64,000 bases of DNA from contig JAKNDB010000067.1 in the NCBI GenBank assembly GCA_024305405.1, forward strand, positions 1,320,001-1,384,000, given 5' to 3'. A model generated the notes under the pieces. It worked only from the letters and a program-made list of their open reading frames with translations. It searched no databases and was not told the DNA's origin. The position numbers and the translations under genes are program-made. This DNA comes from Dirofilaria immitis (Eukaryota > Nematoda > Chromadorea > Rhabditida > Onchocercidae). Below, piece after piece: positions 23,990-36,827 of this stretch (its first letter is position 1; every line of letters starts with the position of its first letter).

Positions 23990-26960
23990 AAATGACGAAT
24001 CAAAGACCAACTGCAGTTCAGGAGTAATAGAGCAAGTTTATCCAGATATGGTTCGAGAAGTGAGGTAAGCAGAAGTATCGTGAGGTGATATCCCTCTCTG
24101 TAAGCCCATAATATAACGAAACTTGGAATAGTCCACGATGCTTCTGCTCACCTCAAAGAAATGAAAAATTTGTATGAAAATATCGAGGACCTATAATACT
24201 TGTTGTTACTTTTTGTTGAATTTGTTGAGCCAATGTCACAACAGATTCGAAATAAGGTTTGTTTTTATGTAGAACAGGAATAGAACGACGTAATAAAATT
24301 GATAATCGCACGGGTCACGATAATAGTACTAATGATTAAAAAATGAAATAGAAGAATCGAAGAATTGTAGGGGATTAAGATGAATTAGTTTCCGCTAATT
24401 CGTAACTGACTTGAGTATTAAATTGGAAGGTTTTTAAACAGTAGCAAATTGGGCGTGTAGAAAGGTCTGTTAGGTTTTTAGCTAACACGATTGGATGGTT
24501 GGTTGGATGGCTGGGAAAATGAATTAGAATTTTAAGACAGAAAATGAACATGGGAAAATGTAGCGCGGGAACATGTAAACATTGACAAATATGTACATTA
24601 ATGTGATAAATGGCACTAATGAATCATCATAATAATTTGTAATTATTTTTATGTTAAATTTTTATTATTCATTTGGAATTTCGCGATATTAAAATTCGCG
24701 ACAATACTTCCTGACTTAATAGGAATATTACCTCGTTTTCAAATGATGAAAAATGTAATTGTATTCAATGTAGAAAAAGCATTCTTGCACTTAAAACTGC
24801 ATCCATCTGATAGGAATTGTACCAGATTTCTTCAATTAGTAAATATTCAATGTACAGGATCAAGGAGAAACTAAAATGTTATCGACTCAGAAGAGCTCCC
24901 TTAGAGTTATATTGTCACCGTTTTTATCATCGGTTTTTATCATCGGTCATCATTTGGAAACCGTTGGAAGTCAAACAGCATTGGAAATTAGAAGAAACTT
25001 ATAGATCGACAATGTTATACTGTTCGAGAATGGAACAAGAGAAGCACTAGTAAAAAATATTATGAAGTAAAATTTATATTCAATGATGCAGCAACGAATA
25101 TGCTCAAGATTCTTTCCAATGGCCAAAACTTTAATAAAACAACCACCGAACAAAATAGAATTAAGAGACTATCAGCAAAGATTCTCGATATTACCGAGAT
25201 AAACGATAAAGACATAATCAGAATAACATTGAAACCATGGATCAAGCAAAGGCTTACCAAACAAAACGTCTTACACTTTGTTGCTTCTTAATATGATCTT
25301 TTGGAATTTCTGGTCCCTATGATGATTCAATCCGAACTATTTTTTCAACTTATGGAGGAAAAATAATTCTCGGGAGAAACCCTTGTTGAAGACGATAAAG
25401 AAACACGGAAATCCCACACAATAGAATGGCCAACAAATGTTATCGAACTACCATGACTGGCAAAGACTTTCTTAAAGAAACAACAACTGTATGTTTTCAA
25501 TGATGCCTTAAAGATCGCATATTCAACAGCGATATACATCTTGAATCAATACGACAACGAAAAAGAAATAACATTACTTTTCGTTAAATCAAGACTTGCT
25601 CTAATCAAAGGTATGAGTATACCACGCTTGGAATTACTTACAATACTCATTGGTATACGAGTCGCCAAATTTGTTATGAAGCAATTGGAACTAGAAAAAT
25701 TACCAGTTGTGCTGTGGTCGGAATGTGCATTACATTGGATACAAAATCGATCGAAAATTGCTACCCAGATTCATCCAGAACAGGATAGAGGTAAACTTAT
25801 CATTCCGATATATTCCAAATAATCTAGTCGATATAACAACCAAAGGATTCTCTCCTTCAGAGCTCAAACATATAAATTATGGTCGGGAGAGCCATCGTGA
25901 TTAAAGGAACCTGAAAGTAAATGTCCTTAGTGAAAATATCAAATTGCTGATGAATATGAAAAAAATGAAAAGAGAAGAGCAGATGATTACAAAAGTATCA
26001 AAGCTATCCACTCAAACAGTCGAGGAAGCATGGTTGCCGTTTGTAGATGCTAGTCGATTCAGTAGATGATCGAAATTAATAAGAGCCATCATTTTGGCCC
26101 TCAAATATGTCAAGCGAAGAACAAAGGAGAAGATAAAGTGGTTAAAACCGATGTAGGAGAAGTGACTAATATTGGAAGATTTTAAATTAAAGGAGTGGGT
26201 GATGATCAAACAAGAGCAGTGCGAAGGAATTAACGAAGAAGAAAAAAATGTAATTTTTATCAGAAATTATGGAGATCAAAAAGCCGATTGGAGTATTCGG
26301 AGCTAGACGATGCAAGTAAACATCCAATTTACTTGCTAAGACATAATGACTATATTGAACTGCTCATATAACAACATGAAACTTTGTATCATATTGGAAT
26401 TGCACATAATCTTTCAGAAATGAGGAACAAATTCTGGATACCCAAAGGAAAAATGGAAGTTAAGCACCTCATAAGCGATGCACAGGATGCAAACGTTGGA
26501 TAGTTAAGCCATTTAAATTACAACCATGCCCGAATCTTCCGGAAACACGAGTCAAATGATTAAGTAGTTTTGCACAAATTGGTCTGAATTATCCTGGTCT
26601 CTTTATAAAAATTGAGAATGGAGTAATGAAAAGATGGGTTGCTCTATTTACGTGCTCCGCTATAAGAATAATCAACTTGGAAATAGTGGGGCACTTATCA
26701 GTCGAAAATTTTTACATGTGCTAAGGAGGTTTACGTCACGACGTGGTTATCCAGACTAAATTTTAAGCGACAAAGCAACCAATTTCAACTGGTTTTCAAA
26801 ATTATTAAAAAGCAACATGCTGAGCTAAATGACTTTTTAGCAGAAAAAGGACTGGTTTGGGAAAGCTATAACAGCGAGCTCTCTATGAAGTGAAGGACTC
26901 TACTGCGAGCGGTTAATAGGCCTAACTAAAACGGCCATGAGGAGCAATTTTTTTCCATAA
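23990..26960 (+). mobile_element. Decayed BEL/Pao retrotransposon (RT, RNase H, integrase)
   Basis: Plus-strand Pao segments in order: QEQVYPD region (24040), KLGIVHDASAHLKEM (24120), RGPII (24190), the solo-LTR insertion, then LPDLIGILPRFQMM and FNVEKAFLHLKLHPSDRN (24705-24830, RT). Next come IRITLKPWIKQRLT (25220), FNDALKIAYSTAIYILNQ (25500), KSRLALIKGMSIPRLELL (25590), ITTKGFSPSEL (25835) and VDASRFSR (26045). The integrase H2C2 follows (26375-26500), then catalytic-core remnants ending near LAEKGLVWE (26850). Many frameshifts; no gag; no 5' LTR adjoining. Clearly inactive. Confidence 0.88.
24201..24703. mobile_element. Solo LTR (503 bp) inserted in the Pao RT region
   Basis: It begins TGTTGTTACT and ends CGCGACA, so it has TG...CA termini. 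It is flanked by the 5-bp direct repeat ATACT (24196-24200 and 24704-24708). Removing it and one repeat rejoins the Pao reading RGPII with LPDLIG exactly. No internal coding sequence. The TGTTG start resembles that of the 34726 element, but the interior differs. Confidence 0.85.
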
Positions 26961-27269
26961 TTCTTTAAAATAAGTCATAGTTGCTAGATCAGAATTAACA
27001 TATTACATCTTAAAAGATTTAACATTGTAAGAACCAATTTATAATCGTGAAATTTATATACTTTCCCTAAACCATCATAATATTATCGAGAACGTCTGTA
27101 AAGGATTTTGAAATTTAAATTGAATTTAATGGTACAAATTTGGACGAAAATATATCATCAGGAACTAGGAATGCCATGAAGAGATGATGTCCGACTGAAC
27201 AAGATTCAATTTAAAGAAAAAATCAATACTTACTGAAAGCATTGAGCTTTTCGATCCGGAATGTCGACG

Positions 27270-28080
27270 AAACCGAAACATATGAATAGTTCTTTCTATA
27301 TAGATAGAAATGTTTAAAAAGACAAAAATAGCGCGCTAAATTATGAGATCAGTAAGCTAAAAGGATAAAAATATGAAGTTGTTCTCAATTAAAGCACTCG
27401 ATTTACTCACTGGTAAACAAATGATATCAACCCGTCTAGGGTCGACAAGCCGAAGGAGATATATGAAGAAGGGATACGGTTTAATCACCCAAGTTTAAGA
27501 CGCAGTTTGACAAGAAGATTCGACGGTCAGTCAGGAACAGTTCGGTTAGTTACAACAATTCGACGGTGACTCAGGACCAGTTGCTCGATTATAATTCAAG
27601 CTCAATTTGATAGCTATTCAAGGCAGTTCTTTGATAGCAATAGTTCGACTTAATTCGACAGGAACAACAGTTCGGAGGGCAATTCAATACAACAGGAATC
27701 ACTGTTCGAAGACCAAGAAATAGCAGTGGTAAAACGAGAGAAGAACGACTTAAGAGGTATGATCCATCTCATCGTTTTTCCTCAGCAGCTCCCATCCGAC
27801 CATCGAGCCGAAGGATATATAAGGAAGAAGAGATTGTGGTCCAAATTTGAGGAGCAATTCGGTGATGACGACTCGACAACGACGACTCCACGGCTAAGCG
27901 AGAGCGGTTACCGACGACAGCTTGTCATCTAAGGTGGGTTGATCTCATTTTATTAGATGAGTAAGTCGAGTGCTTTAATTGAGAATATCTTCATATCTTT
28001 ATCCTTTTAGCTTACTGATCCCATAGTTTGACGCGCTATTTACTTTAATGTTCTTTTTAACATTTTCTCTGTGGAATTTC
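27270..28080. mobile_element. BEL/Pao LTR pieces joined head to head
   Basis: 27290-27720 is LTR in + orientation (AAAGGATAAAAATATGAAG, GTCGACAAGCCGAAGG, TATA-like motif). 27930-28080 is the U3 part in the opposite orientation (TTATCCTTTTAGCTTACTGA). A second + TATA-like GATATATAAGG lies near 27825. Glutamine/serine-rich short frames in it are not genes. The right part recurs at 54395-54895. Confidence 0.7.
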
Positions 28081-31000
28081 TATAAAATTTGTTCATCATA
28101 GTGTAAATTCTAGCTCTCCTTCTTCGATGACCTCGTCGGCTTATGCCTGTCAATTAGAATTCATTTTGGTCTTCACCTGTTAGTCGATCTTTTTCAGTTT
28201 GTAATGCTTATGGGCCACTCGATATTTCCCTTCGAACTTAAGAACCCAACGTACAATAGTTCGTAGCACATTTTAGCCATTTACTGAAACGAATTCCTTC
28301 TCTAGGTTTAAAATCTAATTCAATAAAGCGATTTTTGGGTAAATGATTTCATATGAGCTATTATTTCTGCATAGTTTTTCTTGTTCTTCGATTTCTTCCG
28401 TGAAATTAAATTTCCACTATGTCAGTTGGTTCATTTTTTCTTTTTTAACCATGATGATTCTGTCCATTACAGCTCATATTTTCCAAGTTTTCTTGGAGAT
28501 AATCTCTTTGTAAATGTTAGAATGCTCTAAATTTTCTCCTAGAGCTTCTAGTTATCGGAGCACTCTCTCAATGATTTCAACTATAGTTCTCCAATCTCTT
28601 TTGTTCATTGATTGCTTGTAGAACGATTTCTTGAAGTAAATGATTTTCCGACTTTAATGATTAAAATTTTTCGGGAGAAATATCGTAATATTTGGAATCA
28701 GTTGAACGTGGATTACAACCTTAAAGCTACTCCAAAATTCTCTCTACAACTTAGGATCACCACATTCAGAAAGCAGAATCGAAAGAATTCCGGAATTTTG
28801 CAGTAATTCTGCAAAATGTTTTAGTATTAACAGAGGAAAATCGAGTATGAAGAGACAATAATAACTGTTGCATGTAATAAGTATAACTTCTTGCTTATCT
28901 TGATTAATAAGATATTTAATACATCAATAAGGTCAAAAAATGATTGGAATTTTTAAATATCCGCAGAAAATATATGCTGAGATTTAAAGAATACGTTTCG
29001 TTCATTTTAATCAGAAATAAACATATGAGCTATTTCTTAATGATGCCATGGTATTTGTCCAAATGTATTAGTTCCATTTTCCCGCTATTACGAACTTTTT
29101 CAACTCATCCATACATAACGATCCTGGTGGTTATAAAATAAAAAAAAAAAAACCATGGCTTATAATAAATTCAACGAGAATCATTGAAAATAAAAGAGCC
29201 AAAAGCGATAGTGCATTCCCGGCTTTTGCTTAAAATAACTGCTACTCAGATGCACACTGCTATAACATCATCACCTAAAACTTTTACTCCCATTTGTTTT
29301 AGCCGATGTTTACAATTTTAAGTACCAAATGTAATAATACATGTAACAGTAACCACAAATAATATTTAGTGATAAAAATATTTAAAATGAATCGTAACAA
29401 CTATTCTAATAATAAGGTGATATAAATCAAAATTTTGAAGAAAGATAGAGAAAGAAGCTAATTTACAAATTAAACAAACTAAAGTTAAAAAATTAACGAA
29501 AGACCAATTTTCATTTTATGCAGAATATAATATATATATATATATGTGAAACAAATGATGGTTTATTTTAATGAAATAAACTAATGTTCAATTTAAGGAT
29601 ACGAATAAAAGCGTATGTACATAGAATATCAAAATATAATATTTTATAAATTCAAAAATGAAAAATATATAAATAAAACTGTCGTTTTTAAATGGATAAA
29701 AAATAATTCGTAATAGTTATACTATCATAAATTTCTTAGTATTCAGTAAATAAATAAGTAAATAAGTGGTTCTGATAATAAATAAATGATTGTTATGTAA
29801 CAAATGAATAAGCAATTAACTCTGAACGTTTAGTTTGTTCCATGGCGCCATTATAATACATCTGAAGTTTTCCGGGAAATATTTACTAACAAATTTATTT
29901 GATCAATTATGACGATTAATCAATATCTAAGGCTTATACAAAAATATTTTGGTGAATTTAAAACTTTGAAAATTTTTTCGAATTCTTACAAATTTTGTAA
30001 TTTAAAAAATGTATATTGAGAACATTGAAATTACTTGAAGGTCGCAAGAGTACTCGTACGGTTAGCGAAATTCTTGTATTTTAATAACATTCAAGTTATC
30101 TTAGTAAAAATATTAAGTAGAAAAATGTCGAGAAAGTAGCATAAGTACAAATTGCAAGTATCAATTCTTCGATCCTTTTCAGGCAAAAATTCCAGAAGAC
30201 TATAAAAATTCTGGCGATAAATTAATTTGATAAAGTTTTTTGCTTCAAAAAAAATGATCTTTTAGCTAAAAAAAAATTACGGTCAGGAAGATTAGCTGAT
30301 ACTAAGAAGTGAATAAGATAAAATTCCGATCTTTGAGTAGAGATACTGGTATAAAGTTAAATTATTTAGAATGAATTCATTTTCATTATTGAAATATAAA
30401 TTATTCGTTTCCATTATTGAACTGCCAATTACTCACCTCCACTGCTGGAATGTGAATCAAATCAATTTACAATACAGAGATGTATTCGCATTTGTGTATA
30501 CGCTTGAATTTATGATAATATTTTATTGATATTAAATTGTAATATAATTGAAAAAAATTGAATTATTTTTCTTACATTAATTTTAATCTTCATAAAGATA
30601 ATTATCATCAATAATTCTTAATATTATTGTGTCTTATTGTTGCTATTGTTAATAATTTATGCTATTATTGTCGCCATTACCATTAATATTACTATTATGA
30701 TTGTTATTACTACTGCTATTGCGTAATAATAATAATAGTTAATAGTAATCAAAAATTCAAATTTCCATTAATTAAATTTTACCATCGCTTTAGAACTTCA
30801 ATAACTTTATATTTTGAACTAATAATTTAAGCTTTAGACTACATCAAATTTCTTGCTTCATTGATCACTATTAATTTCCATCTTTGGTCTAACAAAAATT
30901 CAGATGTAATCTTTTTCAAATTACATCTCTTCGCAGTCATTAGTAATAATGCAATATATCAATAGTGATGACATTTTTATTTAATGATAATTACTAGCAA

Positions 31001-32085
31001 TAATGATTAATAATGATTAGCTATTATATTTCGAAATGTTATAGTCAGATATATACACATACGTTTCAATGATTTCTTCCTTCACAACTTTCTCCAGGAA
31101 TTAAAAACTTAAAAGAAGGAAATAGAAAAAATTTCGCAATTTTATTAAACTCATTTTAACAGTTTAATTAATATGACAAATAATGATAATTTAAATTGAG
31201 CAGAAAATTAAAAATTGATAAAACTCTAAGCATTTAATATTTCGATAGGAAATCACAACCATTTTTTATTGCTAATTTAAAAAACGAATTATTAATTCAC
31301 TGAAATATTGCTATATATCTAAAAATTGCAATACCTTACTAACTTGTTAATTTGTATTTGCAATAATAAATACTAAATTTAGGATGTGATTACAATATAG
31401 TGATTATTTTGTTTTATGTATTTTGTAGCAAGTGTTTATTAGATTACTCATTTTTAAATTTATCCAAACATTTATCATTCTACATTTGTTTATCATCAGT
31501 TGATCAATATTCGAAGCAAACATATCATTATCGGATAAATTGGATTATTAAATTTATCATTTATTCAAATAATTCATGTCTTAATTATTTCTTAGTAAAG
31601 TAAAACAGTTTAATTGATATCCAAATTAATGCTTGATTATTTCTTAAATTTACCAAATATTTAAATCATCAAAAAAGATTTCAAGTCACTAAAATTTGTT
31701 GAATTTACAAAATATATTTGAAAGATTGGATACTAATTAGATTTGTTTAAGTAATAATTTTTCCATTCGTTTAAACACAAATTTGTCAAATGAAAAAGTT
31801 AAAAATAGAAGTAATCATTTATTGTAATTAATCGAATCACAGGAGATAATTATTTCGAAATACAAGTAATCATGTATCAAAACTAATCGAATAAATCAAT
31901 TAATAAGAAGCTAAAAATGAAAACAATTACCCGATAGGAGAATCTGGTAGATCACCAGGTTGTTTCATATTTTGCTTTTTCTCCTTCCATATTAATCGAA
32001 TAAATTTATCAGCTATTATTATCATTATTGTTGCTGTTATTATTATTGTTACTATTATTATATACTTGTTGTTATTATTATTAGA
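27575..32085 (+). repeat. Segmental duplication D2, copy 1
   Basis: Direct, nearly identical to 54395-62055, mostly at the level of scattered substitutions and homopolymer length changes. This copy lacks about 2.8 kb present at 57450-60300 and about 0.47 kb present at 61470-61945 in the other copy. Confidence 0.9.
28081..28830 (-). mobile_element. BEL/Pao gag remnant
   Basis: Minus-strand reading GDPKL.REFWSSFKVVIHVQ (28700-28790) matches the DUF1759-type gag start of Pao elements (W..FW..F...VH). RDWRTIVEIIERVLR and LEALGENLEHSNIYKEII (28480-28600) match the following gag helix region. Stops interrupt it. Duplicated at 54900-55660. Confidence 0.72.
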
Positions 32086-33240
32086 ATTTCCAAATCACAC
32101 ATAAGTTTGTAAACTATTGCTAAATGATCGTTCTGTACCACAGTACATAGCAGCATTGCAAAATTTTTGCATTTAGCTATGTATTTTGCTGTCAAAAAAA
32201 AGCTTTATACGATAACCAAAATTGTTTCCCAAAAACCAAAACAGTTCCGGCTAAAATCAAGATAAATCTCATCATCGGTTAAATTTGTTTGAGTTATGCG
32301 TTCCAAAACTTTCGCTAAATACAATATTTTGCTATCGCACTGATGCAATATTTTGATCGGCGGTGTAGCTCAAAGAATGCAGTTTCAGACATTATCTGAT
32401 AGTTCCATAATACGGTATAATTTGATATTTAATGAATAATCCAATTCATCATCATAACTAACTCGATCCACTGGGATTTATTAATTCGTTGCAACTTGCT
32501 TTCCTCTTACATAATTAATAACTAAAATGACGAAATTTGATGGATATGATTCGATTAAGAAAAATTTGCAGCATAACAATTAAAGGAGCAATGCAAACGT
32601 CATATTTGTTAAATTATCGTAATTTAAGTACTGAGGAATGTTCCGTATTGAAAACTTTCTACAGTATTTTTATGCAGCAATAAATTTTAGTTTAATCGGA
32701 CCTTAAAATCTCAATTCAAATTTTACTAAATTACTTGTTTTTCAAAAAAACTTTCGAAATTTAAATGATAAATGCGTCTTGCGATAAAATCAATTTAATC
32801 TTGATTTTCAGCAAAAATTTCGAAATTCTAAATGGCGAATGCATCAATCACGAAATTTGCTTTTGAATATAGATAGTGCATTAAATTGAATATAATTGTT
32901 AGAATCATTCTGTCCAAATTTTCACATAAAATTTTACTTAAAATTTAAAGATTTAGAAAGTGTACCTGCTAAAGTGATATTACATGGACCATAATATATG
33001 TAAGTACAGCGAGTAGTTTCAAATCCATCATTACCGAAATTTATAAATTTAAAATTTATGATCCAATCATGTCGTATTTAGCAAAATATTTAGATCAAAC
33101 AATTTCATGTAATTAGCAAAAAATTCTGATATCTTTAACTGAGAAGACATAGTGCGAAATAGAATTCAATCACGTTCGACGCATAATAAATCATTGGCAA
33201 AAATTTGAAGTTCATTTCGATAAATTCACAAAATGTTATA
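28840..33240. other. Gene-free AT-rich region, mostly inside duplicated block D2
   Basis: No coding motif, LTR or RNA gene recognised. 28840-31940 and 31950-32085 recur at 55660-61470 and 61945-62055. 30590-30740 is ATT/TAA-rich. 32086-33240 is single-copy in this window and featureless apart from a small hairpin at about 32146-32181. Confidence 0.6.
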
Positions 33241-33254
33241 ATTAAAGGTCACAA

Positions 33255-34725
33255 GTATTTTGATTCTATATTTTTTCTTTAGCGATTCAAATTATACATA
33301 GATTATTTATATTTTTAGAAGTTTTGTGCAAAATTGCGAGTAAATTATAAGTCTATGAGACATAAGCGATGTTTCAGAGAAATATTCAAAAATGAATTTT
33401 ATAATTTTTCCTTTCTAACTTTGAAGAAGAAAAATATCAGATGAACAAAAAGAAATGTAAGAACAGGACGAAACAATTTATCATACTGATAAGTGCTGGG
33501 AAAAAAAGGGGTTAGAAGAAGCGTAATTTTTAAATTTCTCTCTTTTAATAAGATGAGAAAGCCTTTTTCTATATTTGAACTTATGATATTATAACAACAG
33601 TATTGTTGATAAGTGCTTATACAAGGACCTGAATCAAATGTGCAATACACGGGAATATCGAAGAACACAAATACAGAAAAAATAAAGAATACGAACAAAT
33701 ATCTTAATGCTTACTAAGAGGTCGTATATTTCCTTTGGACCTGTCGTTCTTTTTCGTATCATCACCGCTGTTTTCCGTCTTCGAATTGTGGTTCTGTTAC
33801 GTCAAATTATCCCGAACTGTTTAACCGTATTTTCGAACTACACTGAATTGTGACTATTGGATCAAACTTGAGTTGTCGTCGAGTAACTGATTCTGACTGT
33901 CCATCGAATCATCGTTGTCGAATTATTCCTCATACTTGAGTAATTGAACCGCGACTACTCCCTTATATATCCTGGCTTGTCGACCCCAAAGAGTTAATCT
34001 CATTTTATTAACCGATAAGTAAATCGATTGCTTTGATTGAGAATATCGTCATATCTTTATCCTTTTAGCTTACTGATCTCATAATTTTGGCGTGCTGTTT
34101 ATTTTAACGCGCCTTTCTATTTGTATACAACTATTTGTTTCGGTTTTCGCTGACAATTAGTTAGATATGAAGAGTAAGCAAAAAGAAAAATCCTTTATGT
34201 AAATTAGTTGCAAAATCAAGCATCATTTCAATTTGATATTCATAAAAAGACGAAATTAATCTCAGCTGGATTTTTTTATGAATGAATATCTTTTTTGATC
34301 ATTGATTGAAATTGAATTAATGCATTGTATCTAAAAATTTTGTGAGCATAGATATTAAATTATTGTTGAAAACTATTTATAGAAAGAAAAAATAACAGAA
34401 TGCTTTGTGATGTTTTATATTTTATAAAAGATAAATTAATCGCAATGGAAATTATGATATAAAACAATGATATCATTTTTCTTGGATAAAATGCAGCTTA
34501 AAATGAATAAATTTTAAATGATTCAGTTATGTAGCATAGAAACCGTAGCGATGTTACGATGGAATTACTACGATATAGATCAGTGATGTTGCGACGAAAC
34601 TATAACGGTATAGAAGACGAGGTACCATCAAAGCAATATAAATAACTAGCATAAATTGGAGCAAAAAATAAAGTATAAGAATTGAAACGATGAATCCAAA
34701 TTTTAGATTGAAATTAAGTCGATAT
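33255..34725 (+). repeat. Segmental duplication D3, copy 1
   Basis: Direct, almost identical to 48525-49985. The right end is cut by the insertion of the 34726-38723 element; homology resumes at 38724. Confidence 0.9.
33480..34170 (-). mobile_element. Solo-LTR-like BEL/Pao remnant within D3
   Basis: In minus orientation it shows the family hallmarks AAAGGATAAAGATATGACG, GTCGACAAGCC and the TATA-like GGATATATAAGGG (about 33960). No coding region is attached on either side. Borders are approximate. Duplicated at 48780-49430. Confidence 0.65.
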
Positions 34726-35086
34726 TGTTGTGGAAGATTTTTGTTGCGGAGACAATCAACAAGTGACGAATTTTTATTAGAAAGAAAAACAACAAGGTTG
34801 CATCTGTTGCTGTGATTGTGATTATATAGGGTGATAAAAGGGGCGTGATGAGAAAAAATTTGGATTGAAAAAGATTTGCAAATGGATAAAACAGATGTTT
34901 TAAGAGGAACAAATGATGAATAAATGTGGGAAAGGATTTTGGGTGAATGATGAATAAGAAAATTTAAATAAATGTTTTGATTAGTGTGAAAAACAGGAAA
35001 TCGTTGATGGCTTAATTATTTGTTACAAACAATGTATTTTTAGGAATTTTATAAATTTGAATTAATTTCCTCTCGGTTTCCCGACG
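34726..35086 (-). repeat. 3' LTR of the 34726-38723 element
   Basis: 361 bp, TGTTGTGG to CCCGACG in + orientation. The envelope-like frame ends inside it (stop at 35049). Confidence 0.85.
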
Positions 35087-36688
35087 TTCCCGAGGAAACG
35101 GGATGAAGGTTATTTACGGAAAGAACAATGGGAAAGTATTGAATAGTGTTGGGTGGGTTTTGATCCCCTATTTTGGGTGTAGGAACCCGTACAAGTTCCA
35201 TAGAATTGTCTACCCTTCGATTTGAGGTTCTAATACAGAAGAAACGATAAAGAGATCGAATTAATTCAAATTTTAGTTTGATAACAATTATCATGATTAA
35301 TATTACGAAAACAATTATACTAAAGGTGATCAGTTTCCAGCGTTTCATAACTTCTGATAATTCTTGTTCTATTAATTCAGTGGTTTCATCGAATTCGGTC
35401 TCTAGTTGATTTACCAATTTTTCCCCTTGTTCAACTATTAGCTCCCGTAAAGATTCCTCTCGTGTTAGACCCTGTACTGGATTCGTTATTCCGAGTTTTT
35501 GGGCTAATATTTCTAAATCTGCATTAATTTTCTCAATTTCGAATTTGCTCACTATACCTGCTTTGAAATCTACAGTTTTCCATTCAGAGGCATTGAAACT
35601 ACGGGGAGCTATTAACAGTTTTCCCTTAATTCGTTTTGCTATTATATCGTTTCTTTGCAACAATAGTTTAACAGCCAGTGTTGGATTGACAGTCGATAAC
35701 CATTCGATCAATAACAATAAATTGTTTCTGTTTTGGCAGCTTCTCTGATACAGTTTAGTCAATTGTTTCTTAAATCTATCTGCAACACGTCGAAAAGGTA
35801 TTGATATTTAATATTCCTTGAATCAAATTCATCTAATTCTGTTTCTTTCCTTTCACTTACTTCCTTCATAATTAACTCACCCTCTGGATCAGACCTTTGT
35901 TTTCGTAAGTTGTTGGCTGAATTGTTGGTTCCTTTGTCGATGATAATATTACCATTCATTAAGTATGGCTCGCTAAAATTACAATTTGAATTCAGGATGA
36001 TTCCGTTTTCCTTAAATATGAATGAGGTCTGTAGTTTGTCTATAATCACATGACTTCCGGATAGTTGGGCATCAAATTCACCAAATTTCCTGTACGGACA
36101 TGATTTTCCCATTTCTTCTCCATCCCATAGGACAATATCATTATTGGTCACACATTTCCCACTGATTGCAGTACAGCGTTCAACATTATCAAAATCTGAT
36201 AGTAATCCCTTACCGTCGTAAAGGAATATCTCGCCCTTCATAAATATGAAGTTAGTGGTTGATTGACATTTAACTCCTAACCAACCATAGGAGTACTGCA
36301 ATTCGTTATTTGTAATCCATTTATTAGGTGATACTTGAATCAATTCCTTTCCATCTATTTCCTTTTGACGATCTAAATTTCTACAGAAATGTGAAGATGT
36401 AGCTGAAATAATTGTTTGATCAGAGATTACAGATAATGAGAATCTAAAAAGGATTTAGTGCATACTGTTCGTGTTATATTGCTACATTTGATAGCAGGTA
36501 TCCGTACGTGTTCGTGTGTACACTATGACTCTGTTCATTGTGAAGTTTTGCTCTGCAATTTCATCACAATTCCACCTTTGTGGGATATTAAAAGGAATAC
36601 CAACTTTCCATTCACACTCCTTCATTGTTTTTGCTTGGGCGATAGTATAAAAATCGTCGAAATCAAAACCAAACTGCTCATTGTCCAA
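35049..36688 (-). pseudogene. Envelope-like glycoprotein gene of the retroelement, broken
   Basis: Three minus-strand open frames follow the integrase: 36688-36482, 36343-35759 (194 codons, cysteine-rich, with N-X-S/T sites) and 35762-35049 (237 codons). The last has a long charged helical region, then one strongly hydrophobic membrane span rich in I, V and F at about residues 145-165, then a basic tail. Position after pol, cysteines in the outer part and a single C-terminal anchor fit an env-type surface glycoprotein, as known for some nematode BEL elements. The frames are separated by stops and a shift (the last two overlap by 4 bp), so no complete product can be made from this copy. I cannot assign it to a viral glycoprotein class from sequence alone. 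Confidence 0.6.
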
Positions 36689-36827
36689 TTTGACTTACAG
36701 ATACTTTCTGCTATAGTTCGTTTATTTGTTGCACTCCTAGTCCTTGAAGCGATTGGTTTCTCTTGTTCAACTTCTTGTATTGATTCTTCAGATATAGGTG
36801 GTTGATTATCCAAACTGTCGTTGATTT

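Noticed and set aside
27726..27932. 68-codon frame, duplicated at 54548-54754
   Set aside because: Lies in LTR sequence; conserved only because D2 is a recent duplication.
28612..28806. 64-codon + frame, duplicated at 55436-55630
   Set aside because: Opposite strand of a BEL/Pao gag remnant.
28944..29141. 65-codon + frame repeated at 55768-55965
   Set aside because: Identity is due to D2; no motif, poor composition, no splice or start context.
31400..31603. 67-codon + frame repeated at 60954-61157
   Set aside because: AT-driven low-complexity frame inside D2; no motif.
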